From Catenulispora pinisilvae (GTDB lineage: Bacteria; Actinomycetota; Actinomycetes; Streptomycetales; Catenulisporaceae), in assembly GCF_015356865.1 (NCBI RefSeq), contig NZ_JAAFZA010000010.1, positions 1 through 64,000 on the forward strand: a stretch of DNA of 64,000 nt. Reading direction: 5' to 3'. This document shows, in pieces, positions 44,313 through 52,864 of this stretch. The notes below the pieces were generated by a model. The model saw nothing but the letters and a program-made list of their open reading frames with translations. It was not told the DNA's origin and did no database searches. Position numbers and translations under genes: made by a program. How positions within the stretch are numbered: the first letter of the stretch is position 1; every line of letters starts with the position of its first letter.

Positions 44313-45182
44313 ATGACCGATGCAGATGCAGCTGGGACGCGCCGAGGCGTGTACGTCGCGCTCCTGGGCCTAGACGGATCCGGTAAGACCACTGTCGCTC
44401 ACGGGCTGACAGAACGGCTGGCCGCGCAAGGGCATAAGCCCGAGTTCATGAGATGGCAGGGAGTTCTCGACCAGGGCGATCGATTAGACTTTCCGTACAT
44501 CTCGGTGCGCCAGCTCCTGGTGGAGATCTGGCGGACGCGCTACGGCGGCGCCACGGATGCGCAATCGGTTCGGGTGCAGCATGGGCCGACTTCATACGCG
44601 GACTTCAAGCGCGCCCAACTCGACCCCGGCCCGGTCTATCCGGCCGACGCCCGCCGCTCCGGCATGGTGGCCTCCGCGATGCTCGAATTCACCACCGAGA
44701 TGTTGATTCACACGGAGATCGTGAATGAGCACCTGTCCAACGGCAGGACCGTCGTCAGGGACGGATTCCCCTACCGGAACGCGATGAAGGTGCTCCGGGT
44801 CGCCAACGAGATTCACAGCGGCGACGTCCCCGATGATTTCATCGCCAAGGCGATCGACTTCATCGTCGAGGCCTGCTCCGGCCAGTTCCTGCAGCCCGAT
44901 ATCGGGGTATTCATGAAAGTCGCGGCAGAGGAGTGCTACCGGCGGATCGTGGCGCGCACCGGTGTCGGGCCGTTCGAAGACATGGGCTTCACCGGCCGAA
45001 CGGGCCGGTCGTCGTTCATCGAGCTCCAAGGCGCGATGCTGGAGGATTATGAGCGGATGGCCACCAGCTGGGGCTGGCACATCCTCGACATCAGCGAGGC
45101 CTCTCCTGCCGAAGCCCTTGATGCCGTCACCGATATCGTCCTTCCCGGCGTCGCTGAATTGCAGTGTGCGACGGATCGGTGA
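44313..45182 (+). CDS. Thymidylate-kinase-like P-loop kinase
   Basis: A 289-residue P-loop protein. Walker A is GLDGSGKTTVAHGL close to the N-terminus, and the nucleoside-kinase-like VVRDGFPYRNAMK replaces the usual DRY/DRx motif. The C-terminal half contains IVARTGVGPFEDMGF and a helix typical of dTMP-kinase folds. It is about 80 residues longer than housekeeping thymidylate kinase, with extra sequence around residues 40-100 (PYISVRQLLVEIWRTRYGG). The substrate is probably not dTMP; phosphorylating a pathway intermediate is possible. It starts the rightward side of the divergent region and converges on an MFS gene. Confidence 0.7.
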   Translation: MTDADAAGTRRGVYVALLGLDGSGKTTVAHGLTERLAAQGHKPEFMRWQGVLDQGDRLDFPYISVRQLLVEIWRTRYGGATDAQSVRVQHGPTSYADFKRAQLDPGPVYPADARRSGMVASAMLEFTTEMLIHTEIVNEHLSNGRTVVRDGFPYRNAMKVLRVANEIHSGDVPDDFIAKAIDFIVEACSGQFLQPDIGVFMKVAAEECYRRIVARTGVGPFEDMGFTGRTGRSSFIELQGAMLEDYERMATSWGWHILDISEASPAEALDAVTDIVLPGVAELQCATDR

Positions 45183-45215
45183 GCCGGCGGTCCGGCGGGG
45201 CGTGACAAAGCTCGA

Positions 45216-46463
45216 CTACGCCACGACGGCCGAATCCTCCTCGGGGTCGAGCTCGACGGCCGGGGCGCGGGCGAGGTTCCGGGTGTCGCGCACGGCCAGC
45301 GTCGCCGCGGTCGCCAGGAAGAACACGGCGGCGACGGCCAGCAGCGACGTCGCCGAACCGATCCGCAGGAGCACGGCTGCCAGCGCGTAGCCCAGTGGGC
45401 GGCCGGCGGTCGAGCCGAGCATGTCGAACGACGACACGCGGGACAGCGCCGGCCCGGGCACCTCCTGCTGGAGCGCGGTGTACCACAGCGCGTCGGGGAA
45501 CGAGATGACCAGTCCCATCAGGAAAGCGGCGCCGGTGAGCACCGGCGAGGGCGCGTTCAGGGCCAGCGCCACGATCAGCGGTATCGCCGCGAACTGCATG
45601 GCGCGCGGCCACCGCAGCAAGTAGCGGGTGGTGAGCCGGAGCGCGAGAGCGTTGCCGCACAGCGAGCCGATGCTCATGGCGGCCACCACGACGCCCCATT
45701 GCAGGGCACTGCCATGCTTGCTGTGCAGCTGCGCCGGGCCGAGGACGACGAAGATGGCGTACACCAGGTTGAACAGCGAGAAGTAGGCGACACTCGTCCA
45801 CAGCCAGGTGCGCTTGCGCACCTCTTGCCAGCCTTCGCGGACGTCTTCGCCGAACCGGCCCCGGGTGCGCTGGGAACTCGGCAGGCGCAGGCTCGACAGC
45901 AGCAGGGAGCTGCCCAGGTACGTCCCACCGTCGATCACCAGGGCCCAGCCGGGGCCGATCGACACCGCCAGCACGCCGGCGATGAGGGGGCCGATGCTGG
46001 TGGTGACGTCGTTCGTCACCGCGAGCAGCGCGCTGGCCTGCTGGAACATCCCCGGCGGCGCCGTCGCCTTCGTCAGGCCCAGCCGCGCCGGGGCGTTGAA
46101 CGCGCTGGCCACCCCGTTGAGGACCTGCAAGGCCATCAGGGCCAGGATCGGGGCGTGGCCGGTCAGCAGGCAGATGCCGAAGGTGGTCTGGGCCAGGAAC
46201 CGCGCCGCGTCGGTCGTCATCATGACCCGGTGCCGCGGCAGCCGGTCGGCCCACACCCCGCCCACCACCATCAGCGCGAGCTGGGGCAGGGAATACGAGG
46301 CGAGCACCAGGCTCAGCGCCGCCGCCGATCCGGTGACGTTCAGCACGCCGAAGGTCATCGCCACCGGGGCCAGCGCCGTGCCGGTCATCGACACCGCCTG
46401 GGCCGTGAACTGGCGCCGGAACGTCTTGTGGGCCAACGGGCGGAGCGCGGTGGCGAAACGCAT
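45216..46463 (-). CDS. MFS exporter (DHA3/EntS-like)
   Basis: A 415-residue MFS protein of the MFS_3/EntS-like type. It starts RFATALRPLAHKTFRRQFTA, with GVWADRLPRHRVMMTTDAAR between TM2 and TM3 and GPLIAGVLAVSIGPGWALVI in the middle. About 11-12 TM segments are visible. Members commonly export siderophores and antibiotics, so it is a likely second exporter for the phosphonate half of the locus. It is convergent with the kinase gene and divergent from the GNAT/ATP-grasp operon. Confidence 0.88.
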   Translation of the reverse strand: MRFATALRPLAHKTFRRQFTAQAVSMTGTALAPVAMTFGVLNVTGSAAALSLVLASYSLPQLALMVVGGVWADRLPRHRVMMTTDAARFLAQTTFGICLLTGHAPILALMALQVLNGVASAFNAPARLGLTKATAPPGMFQQASALLAVTNDVTTSIGPLIAGVLAVSIGPGWALVIDGGTYLGSSLLLSSLRLPSSQRTRGRFGEDVREGWQEVRKRTWLWTSVAYFSLFNLVYAIFVVLGPAQLHSKHGSALQWGVVVAAMSIGSLCGNALALRLTTRYLLRWPRAMQFAAIPLIVALALNAPSPVLTGAAFLMGLVISFPDALWYTALQQEVPGPALSRVSSFDMLGSTAGRPLGYALAAVLLRIGSATSLLAVAAVFFLATAATLAVRDTRNLARAPAVELDPEEDSAVVA

Positions 46464-46793
46464 CGGAAAAACGTATCAAACTTCTGATTCGATAGACACC
46501 GGTCGGATCCGGGCCCGGTCCACGTCCGCCTCCGCCTGCGCGCCGGGCCACGCCCCGGGTGAATGCATACCCTGCGATACATGCCTTGACGACCGCTGTG
46601 GCCTCTGCGAAGATCAGTGTTCGAATACTGTTTGGGTGCCGTTGGGGCGAGTGAGCGGTTTGTGCGCAGCTCGTCGCGCGGTTCACGCACCGGCACCCGG
46701 GGCGAACCTTCGACTCGATGTACAGCAGAGTTCTGATGCGGGCAGGCCGGTACTGCTCGCCTCTGAGCGCTGTTGCCGCTGGGGGAGGCAGGA
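46464..46793. other. Divergent region before the GNAT-ATP-grasp-NRPS operon
   Basis: About 330 bp without a credible gene. Next to the MFS gene is an imperfect inverted element, TATCAAACTTCTGATTCGATA (arms TATC and GATA). An A/T-richer stretch (GTTCGAATACTGTTTGGG, near 46619) may contain the rightward promoter. Nothing else is recognised. Confidence 0.4.
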
Positions 46794-47861
46794 TTGTCGA
46801 TCACATCACCGCATCCGATCCTTGATTCCAGATACGACGTGCTCGACCGTGCGCGGTTCGAACCCGCCGGATTCCAAGCGCTGGACCGGTCGGCCGGCGC
46901 CGCCGCCGGCCTGAGCCGGCTGCGCCAGGTCGAGCTGGACCGCCGGTGGCGTGCGCGGTATGTGCGGGGAGTGCGCGGGTCCGAGTTGGTAGCCGCGGTA
47001 CCCGTATACACAACCGTCGGCTCCTCCTGGCCGGACGCCGCCTACGACCCGCGGAACTGGGGTCTGGACCCGGGCCTGACCGAAGCGCTGCCCGCGGACC
47101 GCTGCCTGGTCGTCGGGGGTGTCTACGACCAGCGGTCGGGCTTCCCGGTCCGGCTGGACGCCGCCGGCGAGAACGCCCGCGAGGTGCTCGTGGCCATCGC
47201 CAGGGCCGCCGCCGCCGAGGAACGCGCGCTGGTCTTCCCTTACGCCTACAACCGCGCCCGGCGCGCGCTCGACGCGGTCACCGACGGCTTCCACTGGACC
47301 GGCCTGGCCCGCGAGTCGCACTTCCGGGACGTCGACGACCCCGACCGGCCGATGAGCTCACGGGTGCGCGGCGTACTGCGGCGCGATCGGCGGCTGATCG
47401 AGGCGGCGGGGCTGGACACCTCGGTCACGGACTGGGCAACGGCCGAGGCGGTCGCCGCACCGCTGATCGCCGAGCACAACACCCGCAAGGACGTGCCGGA
47501 TCACGCGGAGTTCGTCCGGATGCGCTACCGGCAGTGGACCGAGTGCCCGGACGTCGAACTCGTCGTCTTCTCCGCCGCCACGGCGTCGGTGGCCGGCGTG
47601 TTGACCGCGATCGTCTGGCAGGACCAGCTGGAGCTGTACGAGATCGGGTTGCCGCAGAGCCAGGACAGCGAACGGATCGCCGTGTATCTGGACTTGATGT
47701 TCCATCAGCCGCTGGCTTACGCGCGCCGGCGCGGGCTCAGGCATATCCGCGCCGGTACGGCCGCCGAGACGCCGAAGAGCTCCCGCGGCGCGGTGTTCGA
47801 GGAGTTGTCCGGCGGCCTGCTGACGGCCGAGGCGACACGGGAGCTCGCCGATGCCGGCTAG
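46794..47861 (+). CDS. GNAT/FemX-like acyltransferase
   Basis: About 355 residues with two GNAT-like halves, resembling the BioF2/FemAB-type group. The second half has the acceptor-region VAGVLTAIVWQDQLELYEIG and ending RHIRAGTAAETPKSSRG. Such proteins transfer an acyl or aminoacyl group (from CoA or tRNA) to an amine. TTG 46794 is chosen as start because GGGGGAGG sits five bases upstream. It overlaps the ATP-grasp gene by 11 bp and leads a four-gene cassette: GNAT, ATP-grasp, PCP, A domain. Whether the donor is aminoacyl-tRNA, acyl-CoA or a PCP-bound residue is not decidable here. Confidence 0.7.
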   Translation: MSITSPHPILDSRYDVLDRARFEPAGFQALDRSAGAAAGLSRLRQVELDRRWRARYVRGVRGSELVAAVPVYTTVGSSWPDAAYDPRNWGLDPGLTEALPADRCLVVGGVYDQRSGFPVRLDAAGENAREVLVAIARAAAAEERALVFPYAYNRARRALDAVTDGFHWTGLARESHFRDVDDPDRPMSSRVRGVLRRDRRLIEAAGLDTSVTDWATAEAVAAPLIAEHNTRKDVPDHAEFVRMRYRQWTECPDVELVVFSAATASVAGVLTAIVWQDQLELYEIGLPQSQDSERIAVYLDLMFHQPLAYARRRGLRHIRAGTAAETPKSSRGAVFEELSGGLLTAEATRELADAG

Positions 47862-49164
47862 CCGACCCCGCCTGGCGGTGCTGACCGGCGTCGGTGGTTC
47901 GCTGTCCACGCTGGACAGCGCCGCGGCCGCGGCCGATCTGGCCGATCTGGTGTTCCTGGTGGACGCCCGGGAGGCTGCCCGATATCCCGATCTCCAAGCC
48001 GTCGCCACGGCATTGGGCCCGACCGCCGTGGTCGACTTCGGCGATGTCGACGGTTGTCTGTCGGCGGCCAAGTCCGCGGGCGCCGACCGGGCGATCTCCT
48101 TCGTGGACCGGCTGTGCGCACTGGCCGCGGCCGTCAACCGGGGTCTGGGGATCGCCGCCGGCCGGACGCCGACGTGGGGGAAGAAGGACGTCCAGCGTGC
48201 CCTGCTGCGCGAGAGCGGGGTGTCGCAGGTCCCGGCGGCCCGGGTCGCCGGCGCCGCCGATCTGACGCGCTTCCTGGACGCCCACGGCATGCCGGCGATC
48301 CTCAAACCGGTCGGCGGGGTCAGCAGCCGGGACATCTGGCTGCTGCGCGACCCGGCCGAGGCGGCGGCCGCCGTGGCCGCGCTGTGGCCGGACGGAACAC
48401 CGGGCCCTGCGATGCTCGTCGAACGGTTCCTCGTCGGGGACACCCGGGCGCAGCCGCACCTGGCCGACTACGTGTCGGCCGAAGTCTTCCGGTGCGGCGG
48501 GCAGGTCGCGGCGGCCTTCGTCACCGACCGCCTCCGGCCGATGGACCCGTGCCGCGAGACCGGCCTGGTGCTGCCGAGCCTGCTCGCCCCGGACGCGGCC
48601 GCGGAAGTGATCCGCACCGCATCGGCGGCGCTGGACGCCGTCGGCGCCGCCGACGGCGCGTTCCACGTCGAGCTGAAACCGCGAGCGGCCGGCTCGGAGA
48701 TCGTCGAGCTGAACGGCCGGCTCGGGGGGTTCATCGCCAAGCTCGCCGCCTACGGGGCCGGCGCCGATCTGGGCGCGGCGGCCATCGCCGCGGCGATCGG
48801 GCGGCCGCCGGAGCTGGACCTGGCCTGGCGCCGCTGTGTCCTGGTGCTGCTGTTCCAGCCGCCGGCATCGGCGCGGCGGATATCAGCGGTGCCCGAGCGC
48901 TCGGCCGTCGCCAAGCTGCCCGGGGTGATCGCCGTGGAGGCCCTGGCAACCGCCGGGACCACGGTCGACTGGCGCGACGGGAGCGACGGCGCCGTCGCCC
49001 ATGTGTGGATCGGCGCGGACTCGGCCGACGCGCTGCACACCCGGCTGCTCCAGGTGGCCGAGTACCTCACCGAGACCTTCGTGTTCGTCGGGCGGGACGG
49101 CGCGCGGACACTGGACCGGGCATGGCTTGACCAGATCGCCGGAAAGGAAAGCGAGCAGGTATGA
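47851..49164 (+). CDS. ATP-grasp ligase (NRPS-phosphonate half)
   Basis: A 437-residue ATP-grasp enzyme. N-terminal LAVLTGVGGSLSTLDSAAAA is the pre-grasp domain. WGKKDVQRALLRESGVSQVP, AILKPVGGVSSRDIWLL and MLVERFLVGD form the ATP site, and FHVELKPRA..EIVELNGRLGG is the metal-binding segment. It should form an amide from an acyl phosphate. Its start lies inside the GNAT gene, and its end overlaps the PCP start (ATGA), so the set is tightly coupled. A role joining an amino acid or peptide to a phosphonate, or to a carrier-linked unit, is inference. Confidence 0.88.
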   Translation: MPASRPRLAVLTGVGGSLSTLDSAAAAADLADLVFLVDAREAARYPDLQAVATALGPTAVVDFGDVDGCLSAAKSAGADRAISFVDRLCALAAAVNRGLGIAAGRTPTWGKKDVQRALLRESGVSQVPAARVAGAADLTRFLDAHGMPAILKPVGGVSSRDIWLLRDPAEAAAAVAALWPDGTPGPAMLVERFLVGDTRAQPHLADYVSAEVFRCGGQVAAAFVTDRLRPMDPCRETGLVLPSLLAPDAAAEVIRTASAALDAVGAADGAFHVELKPRAAGSEIVELNGRLGGFIAKLAAYGAGADLGAAAIAAAIGRPPELDLAWRRCVLVLLFQPPASARRISAVPERSAVAKLPGVIAVEALATAGTTVDWRDGSDGAVAHVWIGADSADALHTRLLQVAEYLTETFVFVGRDGARTLDRAWLDQIAGKESEQV

Positions 49165-49406
49165 CCCCCAGTGAGATCGCAGAACTGATGCAGGAGATCG
49201 TCGACCTCGACGAGGTCGGCGTCGACGCCGGCTTCTTCGAGGTCGGTGGGAACTCTTTCCTCGCCCTCACCCTGCTGGCCCGCATCCATGAGCGGACCGG
49301 GATCATGCTGAGCCTGCTCGACGTGGTCCGCGCACCGACCGCGGTGGAAGTGAGCGGGTTGCTGGCCCGGCAGGCCGCCGAGGTGGGGGCCGCTGGTGGT
49401 GAGTGA
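49161..49406 (+). CDS. Stand-alone peptidyl carrier protein 2
   Basis: An 81-residue carrier protein with the phosphopantetheine Ser in FFEVGGNSFLALTLL. It starts at an ATGA overlap with the ATP-grasp gene and overlaps the A-domain start by 11 bp. Next to its own adenylation gene it is the obvious acceptor of the activated amino acid. It is closely related to the carrier at 30730 (shared ARIHERTG/ARLEERTG and SLLD/TLLD helix III), suggesting duplication or common origin of the two NRPS halves. Confidence 0.92.
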   Translation: MTPSEIAELMQEIVDLDEVGVDAGFFEVGGNSFLALTLLARIHERTGIMLSLLDVVRAPTAVEVSGLLARQAAEVGAAGGE

Positions 49407-50829
49407 AACGGGCACCGTCTGGGACCTGGTCGCGGCGCGCCTCGCCGAAGACCCCGACGCCGTCGCGGTCGGAGGTACCGCCGACCTGACCTATGCGCGG
49501 CTCGGCGCCACCGTCGCCGATCTCGCCGACCGCGTCGCGGCCGCCGCCTCGCCCGGCAGCCTGGTCGCGCTCGAGGCCGACGCACCGTTGGCCGGCGTGG
49601 TGGCGATGATGGCGGCGGCGCGCGCCGGCTGCGCGCTGATGCCGGTGATCGCCGACAGCCCGCCCCACCATCGCGACATGGTGGCCGCGGACGCGCGGCC
49701 GACGGCCGTTATCCGCGAGGCCGCGGACGGCGGGTTCGCCGTGGAGCCGCTCGGCCCGGGCCGGACGGATCTGACCGGCATCGCCTACGTCCTGTACACG
49801 TCGGGCTCGACGGGGCGCCCGAAAGGCGTCCTGGTGTCGCAGGAAGCCCTCGTCGCCCGGCTGGCCGGACTGGCCAGGACACCCGGTCTGAGCGCCGGCG
49901 AGTCCATGCTCGCCATGACGGCGCTGTCCTTCGACATCTCGATGGCCGAGATCCTGCTTCCCCTGACCGTCGGCGCGACGGTCGTCGCCGCGCCGTTCGG
50001 AGCCCGGTTGGATCCGACGGTCTTCGCCGCGGCCGTGAGCACGTATAAGCCGTCTGTCATTCAGGCCACGCCGAGTTTCCTGCGGCTCGCCCTGGCCGCC
50101 GGCTGGGAGGGCGCGCCCGGCAGCCGGATCTGGTGCGGCGGCGAAGCCCTCACCCCGGTGTTGGCGCGGGCCTTGGTGCCCCGCTGCGCCCAACTGTGGA
50201 ACGTGTACGGCCCGACCGAGGCGACCATCTGGGCTTCGGCCGCGCTGGTCCGGGACGGCGACGCCATCTCGCTGGGCGAGGCTCTGCCGGGGACCGGCCT
50301 GTGCCTGGCCGACCCCGACGGCCGATCCGCGCCGTCCTCGGCCGAGCCGGGCGGCGAGGGCGAGATCCTGATATACGGCGCGGGTCTGGCCGACGGCTAC
50401 CTGGAACGCCCTGAGCTGACCGCGCAGCGGTTCCGGACCGGGATGACACCGGACGGCTCAGTGCTCTGCTACCACACCGGCGACCGCGGGCGGTACCGGC
50501 CGGACGGCACGCTGGAGTTTCTGGGGCGCACCGATGCCCAGGTGAAGCTGCGGGGGCACCGCATCGAGCCGGGTGAGATCGAGGCGGTCGTCCAGGAGTG
50601 CCCCGGCGTGTCCGAGGCGACCGTGCTCGTCCGGTCCGCGGACCAGCCGGACCGCGCTCACCTCGTCGCCTTCGTGGTGGCCGCGGCGCCGACGACCGAG
50701 CGGGTGATCCGTCGCTGGGTCGCCGAACGGCTGCCGAGCGCTATGCGGCCGGCGCGGATCGTCCTGATGGATTCGCTGCCGCGGACTACGGCGGGGAAGG
50801 TCGATCGGGTGCTGTTGACAGCTTCGTGA
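49396..50829 (+). CDS. Stand-alone NRPS adenylation domain
   Basis: A 477-residue adenylating enzyme, complete with A-motifs: YVLYTSGSTGRPKG (A3), ALSFDISMAE (A4, with the Asp that binds an alpha-amino group), NVYGPTEATIW (A5), YHTGDRGRY (A7), the A8 hinge FLGRTDAQVKLRGHRIEPGE and the A10 Lys in PRTTAGKVDR. It activates an alpha-amino acid and loads the adjacent PCP. A manual reading of the specificity pocket gives D-I-A-C-W-V-E-L-C-K, which I do not recognise. Its N-terminus is shorter than typical (no A1 region before DLVAARLAED). It is the only A domain in the window, so it may also serve the PCPs of the leftward operon. Confidence 0.92.
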   Translation: MVSETGTVWDLVAARLAEDPDAVAVGGTADLTYARLGATVADLADRVAAAASPGSLVALEADAPLAGVVAMMAAARAGCALMPVIADSPPHHRDMVAADARPTAVIREAADGGFAVEPLGPGRTDLTGIAYVLYTSGSTGRPKGVLVSQEALVARLAGLARTPGLSAGESMLAMTALSFDISMAEILLPLTVGATVVAAPFGARLDPTVFAAAVSTYKPSVIQATPSFLRLALAAGWEGAPGSRIWCGGEALTPVLARALVPRCAQLWNVYGPTEATIWASAALVRDGDAISLGEALPGTGLCLADPDGRSAPSSAEPGGEGEILIYGAGLADGYLERPELTAQRFRTGMTPDGSVLCYHTGDRGRYRPDGTLEFLGRTDAQVKLRGHRIEPGEIEAVVQECPGVSEATVLVRSADQPDRAHLVAFVVAAAPTTERVIRRWVAERLPSAMRPARIVLMDSLPRTTAGKVDRVLLTAS

Positions 50830-50846
50830 CGGCTTCTCATCTATAG

Positions 50847-50890
50847 GCTGATCAGCTCCCGCCAACTGTCCGTGGCGGGAGCCGATCAGC
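50847..50890. terminator. Hairpin between convergent A-domain and hydrolase genes
   Basis: GCTGATCAGCTCCCGCCA (50847-50864) pairs with 50873-50890, apart from two mismatches, around an 8-base loop. It is followed by a small run of CCCCGATC repeats (50899-50928). It serves the convergent transcripts. Confidence 0.7.
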
Positions 50891-50915
50891 GTCGATTAGC
50901 CCCGATCGGCCCCGA

Positions 50916-51674
50916 TCAGCCCCGATCCGGCACCGGCCGGGAACCGGCGGCGGCGACGGCGTCGGCCAGGCGCCGACCCGAGAAGATCTCCTCCGCCGAC
51001 TCGCCGAACACCTCGTGACGCGCTGTGCAGTCCGGCTCGCACCGGTGGTCCGCCGACACCAGGTGGTGTTCGTCGGCGATGGCGATGGCGGTGCTGGTGG
51101 CGCCGTCGGTCGGCCCGCCGGCTCCGGCGGCCAGGTGATGGATCCAGGCGATCTGCATCGTGGCGAGTTGCAGCGCGATCGGTCGCAGGTGTGGTTGTGG
51201 GCCGCCGAACTGGTCCTCCAGCCGGGCGAGATGCTGGTCCCCGAGTATCTGCTGGAGGCGGTCGGGGTCGGCGCCGTCGGCCAGCCAGGCCGCGGCCGCC
51301 CGCCGGTCCTCGGACTCGGTCGGCCGGGCGTCTCCGGCGAGGAAGGACGCCAGCTCCCGTATGACCCGGTCGGCGCCGGGGACTTCCGGATTGACCAGTA
51401 CCAGCCGTGGCGTCATCGCGAACCGGCGAGCCACCTCGCGGGCGATCGGCGCCGCCGCGCAGTAGGCCACGACCACGTCCGGCCGCTCACCGATGTTGTC
51501 TCCGACAGCGGCCGCGTATTCGGGCAGGCTCGTCGTGTTCGGCAGGTGCAGCTCCAGAGGATACGTACAGCTGAAGCGGTCGTCGCCGAGGAGGACGGAC
51601 TTGGTCCGGGCGGGCATGGAAGGCCCGGGATAGTCCAGGACCGCGACCGTCGCCGTTCGCGCTGACTCAGGCAT
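50916..51674 (-). CDS. Thioesterase-like alpha/beta protein, atypical nucleophile
   Basis: A 252-residue protein that looks like a reduced alpha/beta-hydrolase of thioesterase type. Strand-turn-helix VVVAYCAAAPIAREVARRFA occupies the nucleophile-elbow position, with AYCAA in place of GxSxG, so Cys may be the nucleophile or the site may be dead. LVLVNPEVPG resembles the strand after the elbow. IAIADEHHLVSADHRC near the C-terminus could provide Asp and His. It is encoded with the phosphonate genes, 44 bp downstream of the dehydrogenase. The family call is tentative. Confidence 0.5.
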   Translation of the reverse strand: MPESARTATVAVLDYPGPSMPARTKSVLLGDDRFSCTYPLELHLPNTTSLPEYAAAVGDNIGERPDVVVAYCAAAPIAREVARRFAMTPRLVLVNPEVPGADRVIRELASFLAGDARPTESEDRRAAAAWLADGADPDRLQQILGDQHLARLEDQFGGPQPHLRPIALQLATMQIAWIHHLAAGAGGPTDGATSTAIAIADEHHLVSADHRCEPDCTARHEVFGESAEEIFSGRRLADAVAAAGSRPVPDRG

Positions 51675-51718
51675 CGGACGACCCCGGCTCTCCGTTCGAC
51701 GCGGACAGCCGCCGTGTG

Positions 51719-52864
51719 TCAGACATCTGCGATCACCGTCGACCTGGTCCGTTTCGCGGCTGTGGCGGTACCGGCCAGGACGTCCTGTGTACGCACCAGG
51801 CGCGGGTTGTTCACCGCTCTGTTGCCGGACAGGTCGTCCTGCCAGTCACGGCGTGGAACGTGGAAGTCACCTAGGCCGTGCAGGTCGAGCAGGCGGTCGA
51901 TCAGCGTCTCGAGCTGCGCGCCGGTGCTGTCCAGACAGATCTGCTGTAGGTCGCCGATGATGGTCCGCAACGCCTCGGGACCGTCAGGGTGGCGGACGTC
52001 CGCGTCGGTCGCCGCCGCGTTGTGCCCGATCAGCCATCGCAGGTGCAGGCCCACGGCCGCGCCGTGGGCGATGCCGTACCGCGCGGTCAGCGCGTAGGAC
52101 AGCGCGTGCGCGGCGGTGGTGCGGGAGGTGTTGATCGCGGCGCCGGCCAGTGCGGCACCGCGGGCCAGTTCGGTGCGCAGGTGCGGATCGGCGAAGTCCC
52201 CGCGACTTGTCGCGGCGTCGAGGACCGGGGTGAGCGTCCGCAGCGCGCGGACGGCCGTGTCCCGGGATTCCGGGGTGGCGCGGACCGCCCACGCCGACTC
52301 GACCGCTTGCGCGAGGGCGTCCAGGGCGCTCGCGGCGGCGGTCCGGGTCGGCACCGTGGCGGCCAGGTCCGGATCGATGAGGACGTGGTCCGCCTGGGCG
52401 CTCGGGTGGTCGAGCGACAGCTTGCGGTGGCCGCTGTAGACCGTCGCGAAGCAGGTGAGTTCGCTGCCGGAGCCGGATATGGTCGGGACCTGTACCAGCA
52501 TGACGGACCTGTTGTCCGGTATCGGGCGGGGGCCGAGCAGATACGCTGCCGGGTCCTCGGTGCCCGCGGCCAGTACCGCGACGCATTTGGCGACGTCCAT
52601 CGCGCTGCCGCCGCCGATGCCGAGCACGGCGTCGGGGGAGTACTCCCGGGCCAGCGCTATCGCGTCGCAGACCTGGGCCACGGCCGGATTCGGGCGCACG
52701 CCGGCGAAGCAGCGGACCTCGGCGTCGATGCGGTCGACCACCGCCGCGGCGGCGCCGGCCCGGAAGGATCTGCGGCCGTGGACGACGAGCACCCGGCGGG
52801 CGGTGCCGAGTACGTCGGGCAGTTGGTCCAGCACGCCAGGGCCGATGCGTACGTGCGGGTTCAT
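51719..52864 (-). CDS. Phosphonoacetaldehyde reductase (Fe-ADH family)
   Basis: A 381-residue group III iron-dependent alcohol dehydrogenase, predicted to reduce phosphonoacetaldehyde to 2-hydroxyethylphosphonate. NAD-binding GIGGGSAMDVAK, VPTISGSGSELTCFAT and TLATVPTRT-like stretches are present; metal-binding His residues lie in TTAHALSYALTARYGIAHGA. Its ATG overlaps the stop of the phosphonopyruvate decarboxylase gene (ATGA), the order seen in phosphinothricin- and dehydrophos-type clusters, which supports this substrate. It shares the family with many other alcohol dehydrogenases, so context decides the call. Confidence 0.85.
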   Translation of the reverse strand: MNPHVRIGPGVLDQLPDVLGTARRVLVVHGRRSFRAGAAAAVVDRIDAEVRCFAGVRPNPAVAQVCDAIALAREYSPDAVLGIGGGSAMDVAKCVAVLAAGTEDPAAYLLGPRPIPDNRSVMLVQVPTISGSGSELTCFATVYSGHRKLSLDHPSAQADHVLIDPDLAATVPTRTAAASALDALAQAVESAWAVRATPESRDTAVRALRTLTPVLDAATSRGDFADPHLRTELARGAALAGAAINTSRTTAAHALSYALTARYGIAHGAAVGLHLRWLIGHNAAATDADVRHPDGPEALRTIIGDLQQICLDSTGAQLETLIDRLLDLHGLGDFHVPRRDWQDDLSGNRAVNNPRLVRTQDVLAGTATAAKRTRSTVIADV

